DNA of 64,000 nucleotides, from NCBI RefSeq assembly GCF_024733565.1, contig NZ_JANIOC010000002.1, positions 248,979 through 312,978 of the forward strand, read 5' to 3'. Positions 61,251 to 64,000 of this stretch are shown piece after piece. The position numbers and the translations under genes are program-made. Under the pieces are notes generated by a model. The model was not told the DNA's origin and searched no databases. It was given only the letters and a program-made list of their open reading frames with translations. The stretch comes from Rossellomorea sp. SC111 (GTDB lineage: Bacteria; Bacillota; Bacilli; Bacillales; Bacillaceae_B). Position 1 is the stretch's first letter. The number at the start of each line of letters is the position of its first letter.

Positions 61251-62415
61251 ATTGTGCATTAACCTCCACAGCATCCTTTTTATAATAGGCGGCAAAAATT
61301 TCAGCAAATGCTTCGGTGGAATTATATAATTCTACTAAGTTATTTTCTACTCCACCAAATTCAAGAAGCATCGCTCGTTCTGTTAAATCCTGATTATAAA
61401 CCCCGTTGCCTTCCGCTTTTGTTTTAATGAAAACTCCCCTGCTGATACCTGGATACTTTTCTTCTAATTTAGCATTTAATTCTTTTGCGATTTTCAGGTT
61501 TTTTTCAAAGTTCTTATTTTCTTTTCCTACAATGAAAAATAACCGGGCATAGTTCTTACCATTTATGGTTTTGGTTGTAATGTTTCGGGGCTGGGAATCA
61601 CGGTGAACATCTATTAAATAGGTTAGATTGTCATCTTGAGCTAGCGCTTCCTGAACCAGTCCCCTGGTTAACTTATAGGATTCAAAGTAGGTCCAAGCTT
61701 TATTTTTTAAAGCTTGGTTTACATCTGTCTTATCCTGTACCGCACCGATTCCTCGTGATTCAAGTTCCTGTTTCAATTTTGATCCCACTGCAATGACATT
61801 GACCTTTTCATTGGTACTGGCAGGATCTTTCGAGTCATTGTTTTTGATCAGAGGGCTAAAGGCTTCCCAGCTGTGAGAGTGGTAAATAAAAACAGATTTT
61901 TCTTCTATTTCCTGCACACCGTCCCCTGAGTTGTTATTTGCTTGATCGACTTGGTTCTGGTCAATTTCCTGACCCTTCAGCTGGTCCTCCGTTGGCGCTG
62001 GGGACTCGTTAGGTAAATTGGTAATGTCCGTCCCTTTTCCGGCAACGGCTATATGGGTATGATAATTTTCGATTCCAGGAATTTCCCTTCCAAATAGACT
62101 CCTTGGATCAAGCAGTGATACATTCGTTACGCTTTCCAACCAATCAAAGTCAGTATTCATTGCCTCTTGATTCTCAATGCGCAAACCCGTCATTTCCTGT
62201 GACAGCAACATAAGAAATGTCTCTTTTGGTACAAGCTCTGATACCGAAGTATAGAACAGGCTGTCCACCCTCAATTTAATGGCAGTCGATGAAATCAGCC
62301 AAACCATGACATACATGAGGATGATGCCTATCAATACTACCCGGATGATAGCTTTCAAAGAAACGAATACTAGTGGGACTAAGCTATTATTATTTCGAGA
62401 CTTATACGACATCAT
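61249..62415 (-). CDS. spoIIP: Stage II sporulation protein P
   Basis: A 388-residue SpoIIP homologue, an N-acetylmuramoyl-L-alanine amidase/endopeptidase that dissolves septal murein for engulfment during sporulation. An N-terminal membrane anchor (residues about 18-45) is followed by a linker and a catalytic domain with IYHSHSWEAF (metal ligands His179 region), LIDVHRDSQ and MLLEFGGVENN. A typical SpoIIP. ATG 62415 after AGGGG. It could be the second copy, if another exists elsewhere. Confidence 0.92.
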   Translation of the reverse strand: MMSYKSRNNNSLVPLVFVSLKAIIRVVLIGIILMYVMVWLISSTAIKLRVDSLFYTSVSELVPKETFLMLLSQEMTGLRIENQEAMNTDFDWLESVTNVSLLDPRSLFGREIPGIENYHTHIAVAGKGTDITNLPNESPAPTEDQLKGQEIDQNQVDQANNNSGDGVQEIEEKSVFIYHSHSWEAFSPLIKNNDSKDPASTNEKVNVIAVGSKLKQELESRGIGAVQDKTDVNQALKNKAWTYFESYKLTRGLVQEALAQDDNLTYLIDVHRDSQPRNITTKTINGKNYARLFFIVGKENKNFEKNLKIAKELNAKLEEKYPGISRGVFIKTKAEGNGVYNQDLTERAMLLEFGGVENNLVELYNSTEAFAEIFAAYYKKDAVEVNAQ

Positions 62416-62554
62416 CAGTACCCCTATATAAAGTATTTAATAGTTAACTTTATGCAGGGAGGCAAAAGAGTAGAAGGTTTTTTCAGGATTCGGTCTGATT
62501 TCCTATGGGAAACAGGTAACAAATAGTATATCTTTTTCTAAAACGACCTGAACC

Positions 62555-62580
62555 TAAAAAAACGCATGATGAGATGCGTC
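62555..62580 (-). terminator. Terminator of the amine oxidase gene
   Basis: ACGCAT pairs with ATGCGT, followed by seven T on the reverse strand. Confidence 0.8.
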
Positions 62581-62586
62581 TTTGGT

Positions 62587-64000
62587 TTATCGACCATTCA
62601 CTTCATGCGCAGCCCTTATACCGGATTCAATCGCACCTTCTATCCACCCATGAAAAGAAGAGGTATGTTCTCCTGCAAAATGGATCCTTCCTTCGGGTGT
62701 CCGGATATAATCTCCGATGTCAGCTGCCTGTCCCGGTGTATATAGAGTGAAACATCCTGCCGAGAAAGGATTTTTGCTCCAATTATATACAAAATAATTC
62801 AGTAGTTCTGTATAAACACGATTTCCATAAACCCTGGATAAATCCTTCAACACTTCTGAAATAATTGCCTCCTTCGATTTACTATTCCACAAGAGAGCGT
62901 TTTGACCCCAGCTGTAGCTTGCGAGCATCACACCAGGCTTGTTACTACCAATATCATGACTGGGCATATAAGTAAATCGGGTAGGAAGATCCGAAACAAT
63001 ATTTCCGTATTTCATTTCTTCCCAGAATCGGCTTCTGAACTCGATACCTATTTTTACAGAAGGAATATTGGTTACTTCACGAATCGCCTGCCACTTTTTA
63101 AATGAAATAGAGTTATAAGGTACGACATCAATAAATTGAAACACGGTAAAAGGAATAGTGACAATCACGTAGTCAGCTTCATACTCCCTCCCCGTACCGT
63201 CCAATTGGTTAGCTGTTTGAACGATGACCCCCGACTTAGATTGTATGATACGAGTCACCTTTTGATTCAAAAAAATCCGGGACTGGAGGTCACCCATAAA
63301 TGAATAGGGCAATCGGTCATTGCCACCTGTTATTTCATAAAACTTTGTTTCTTTTCTGAAAATCGGAAAAATAATATCCTTTAATATATCAACAAATGAA
63401 AACTCAGGAAATCCTTCGATCCCGAGGATGACATTTATTTTCCGAATGGCATTCATTGATAAGGATTTTCCAAACGGGTTGTTGGACAAAAATTGCCCTA
63501 CTGAATAATTCGAGAATTGCTTAATCAATTTCAATTGTTCTTCGTGCTCACTATTATTATACAAATCCAGAAAGGGCTGGGTCGCTTCAAGAAAAAGCTC
63601 AGAAGCGGTTTTCCCCCTTTCGTTATCCGGTAGGGGATATTGAAGAATATCCGGATCAGCCTCGTACTGTTTTCTCGTCACTAAAATATTATTTACTAAA
63701 AACAGGTCTTTGGAAGTGGAATTTTGAAAAGGTTGAAATGGCAGTTTGAATTTCCTGATATACTCAAATACCAATCGATGGTTATCGGGGATCCTCATAG
63801 CACCTGCATCCAAATAATTCCCGGCAGTAAAGGGCTTCCGAACAGTATAAACACGCCCCCCGATCCTATTGTTTCCTTCAAGAATCATGACGTCGTGTCC
63901 GGCCTCTTTTAATGTTGAGGCTGCAACCAGTCCACTCATCCCAGCGCCAACGATGATGATCCTTTTGGATTTAGAAGGCTTTAATCCTTTTCGAATGATC
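62587..64000 (-). CDS. Flavin monoamine oxidase, 5' end outside window
   Basis: An FAD-dependent amine oxidase of at least 470 residues; the frame extends off the right edge. The nucleotide fold RIIIVGAGMSGLVAASTLKE and ILEGNNRIGGRVYTV is at the N-terminus (codons 63880-63960), and HFAGEHTSSFHGWIEGAIES at the C-terminus binds FAD. Typical products oxidise L-amino acids or polyamines. An internal ATG at 63939 is not the start, since the GxGxxG lies before it. Confidence 0.9.
   Translation of the reverse strand, partial: IIRKGLKPSKSKRIIIVGAGMSGLVAASTLKEAGHDVMILEGNNRIGGRVYTVRKPFTAGNYLDAGAMRIPDNHRLVFEYIRKFKLPFQPFQNSTSKDLFLVNNILVTRKQYEADPDILQYPLPDNERGKTASELFLEATQPFLDLYNNSEHEEQLKLIKQFSNYSVGQFLSNNPFGKSLSMNAIRKINVILGIEGFPEFSFVDILKDIIFPIFRKETKFYEITGGNDRLPYSFMGDLQSRIFLNQKVTRIIQSKSGVIVQTANQLDGTGREYEADYVIVTIPFTVFQFIDVVPYNSISFKKWQAIREVTNIPSVKIGIEFRSRFWEEMKYGNIVSDLPTRFTYMPSHDIGSNKPGVMLASYSWGQNALLWNSKSKEAIISEVLKDLSRVYGNRVYTELLNYFVYNWSKNPFSAGCFTLYTPGQAADIGDYIRTPEGRIHFAGEHTSSFHGWIEGAIESGIRAAHEVNGR

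Noticed and set aside
1..64000. CRISPR, rRNA, tRNA, prophage or intact insertion sequence
   Set aside because: I saw no regularly spaced direct repeats, no tRNA-like clover leaf with CCA end, no phage structural genes and no transposase frame. The cloverleaf at 3012 lacks tRNA consensus bases.

Overview
The window looks like chromosome from a spore-forming, low-GC Bacillaceae bacterium (Bacillus or a close relative such as Rossellomorea; the genus is not settled by the sequence). The evidence is a SpoIIP-type sporulation hydrolase, RsbR-type stress proteins, strong AGGAGG-type ribosome sites with frequent TTG/GTG starts, and near-identity of several proteins to Bacillus subtilis families: GuaC, the dpp-ykf operon, CitA/CitR, YqzG and YrzF. 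I found no rRNA, tRNA, CRISPR array, prophage or intact transposase.

Layout. 1-8.4 kb: GNAT acetyltransferases, an alpha/beta hydrolase, a CDF metal exporter, a lipoprotein, a three-hairpin repeat, a 27-residue cysteine-rich peptide, a decayed acyl-CoA operon (frameshifted MerR gene, truncated ligase, intact AidB-like dehydrogenase), a 2H phosphoesterase and guaC behind a candidate PurBox. 8.4-14.2 kb: small membrane proteins, tatA, a methyltransferase, three copies of a GGACGGACC inverted repeat, and a 1027-residue GNAT fusion. 14.4-16.5 kb: a YqzG-like protein, an XRE-PAS regulator and an RsbR-like stressosome protein. 16.7-27.1 kb: a complete dppABCDE-ykfABCD operon for import and breakdown of murein peptides, ending in a class A beta-lactamase-like gene without signal peptide, behind a promoter overlapped by a CodY-like box. 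27.4-46 kb: mostly single accessory genes (phosphatase, TraB, VWA, nitronate monooxygenase, kinase-like YrzF, MFS, HAD, Nudix, GNAT, small sigma factor, pentapeptide repeat), including a frameshifted regulator and an ABC permease with an in-frame stop. 45.1-47.2 kb: the divergent citA/citR pair. 47.2-47.8 kb: a composite repeat. 47.8-60.5 kb: methyltransferase, GNAT, MEDS protein, GIY-YIG-like protein, lipid kinase, YhgE/Pip exporter, MerR/SDR pair, a V4R-STAS stress protein behind a candidate sigma-B promoter, nucleotidyltransferase and a protoporphyrinogen/coproporphyrinogen oxidase. 60.7-64 kb: a complete SAM-I riboswitch in front of an FbpA-like small protein, SpoIIP, and a flavin amine oxidase cut by the window end.

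How the genes work together. DppBCDE with YkfD import peptides. YkfA, YkfC, YkfB and DppA trim D- and L-configured murein peptides and epimerise L-Ala-D-Glu, and the candidate CodY site would tie this to nutrient limitation. Two STAS proteins (RsbR-like and V4R-STAS) point to a stressosome/sigma-B layer. The strongest unusual signals are the SAM riboswitch on an FbpA-like gene, the cysteine-rich peptide, the beta-lactamase-like gene closing the murein operon, the V4R-STAS protein with acidic residues at both phosphorylation positions, and the cloverleaf-like repeat. Four genes appear broken by frameshift, nonsense or deletion; a sequencing error cannot be excluded for the single-base ones.
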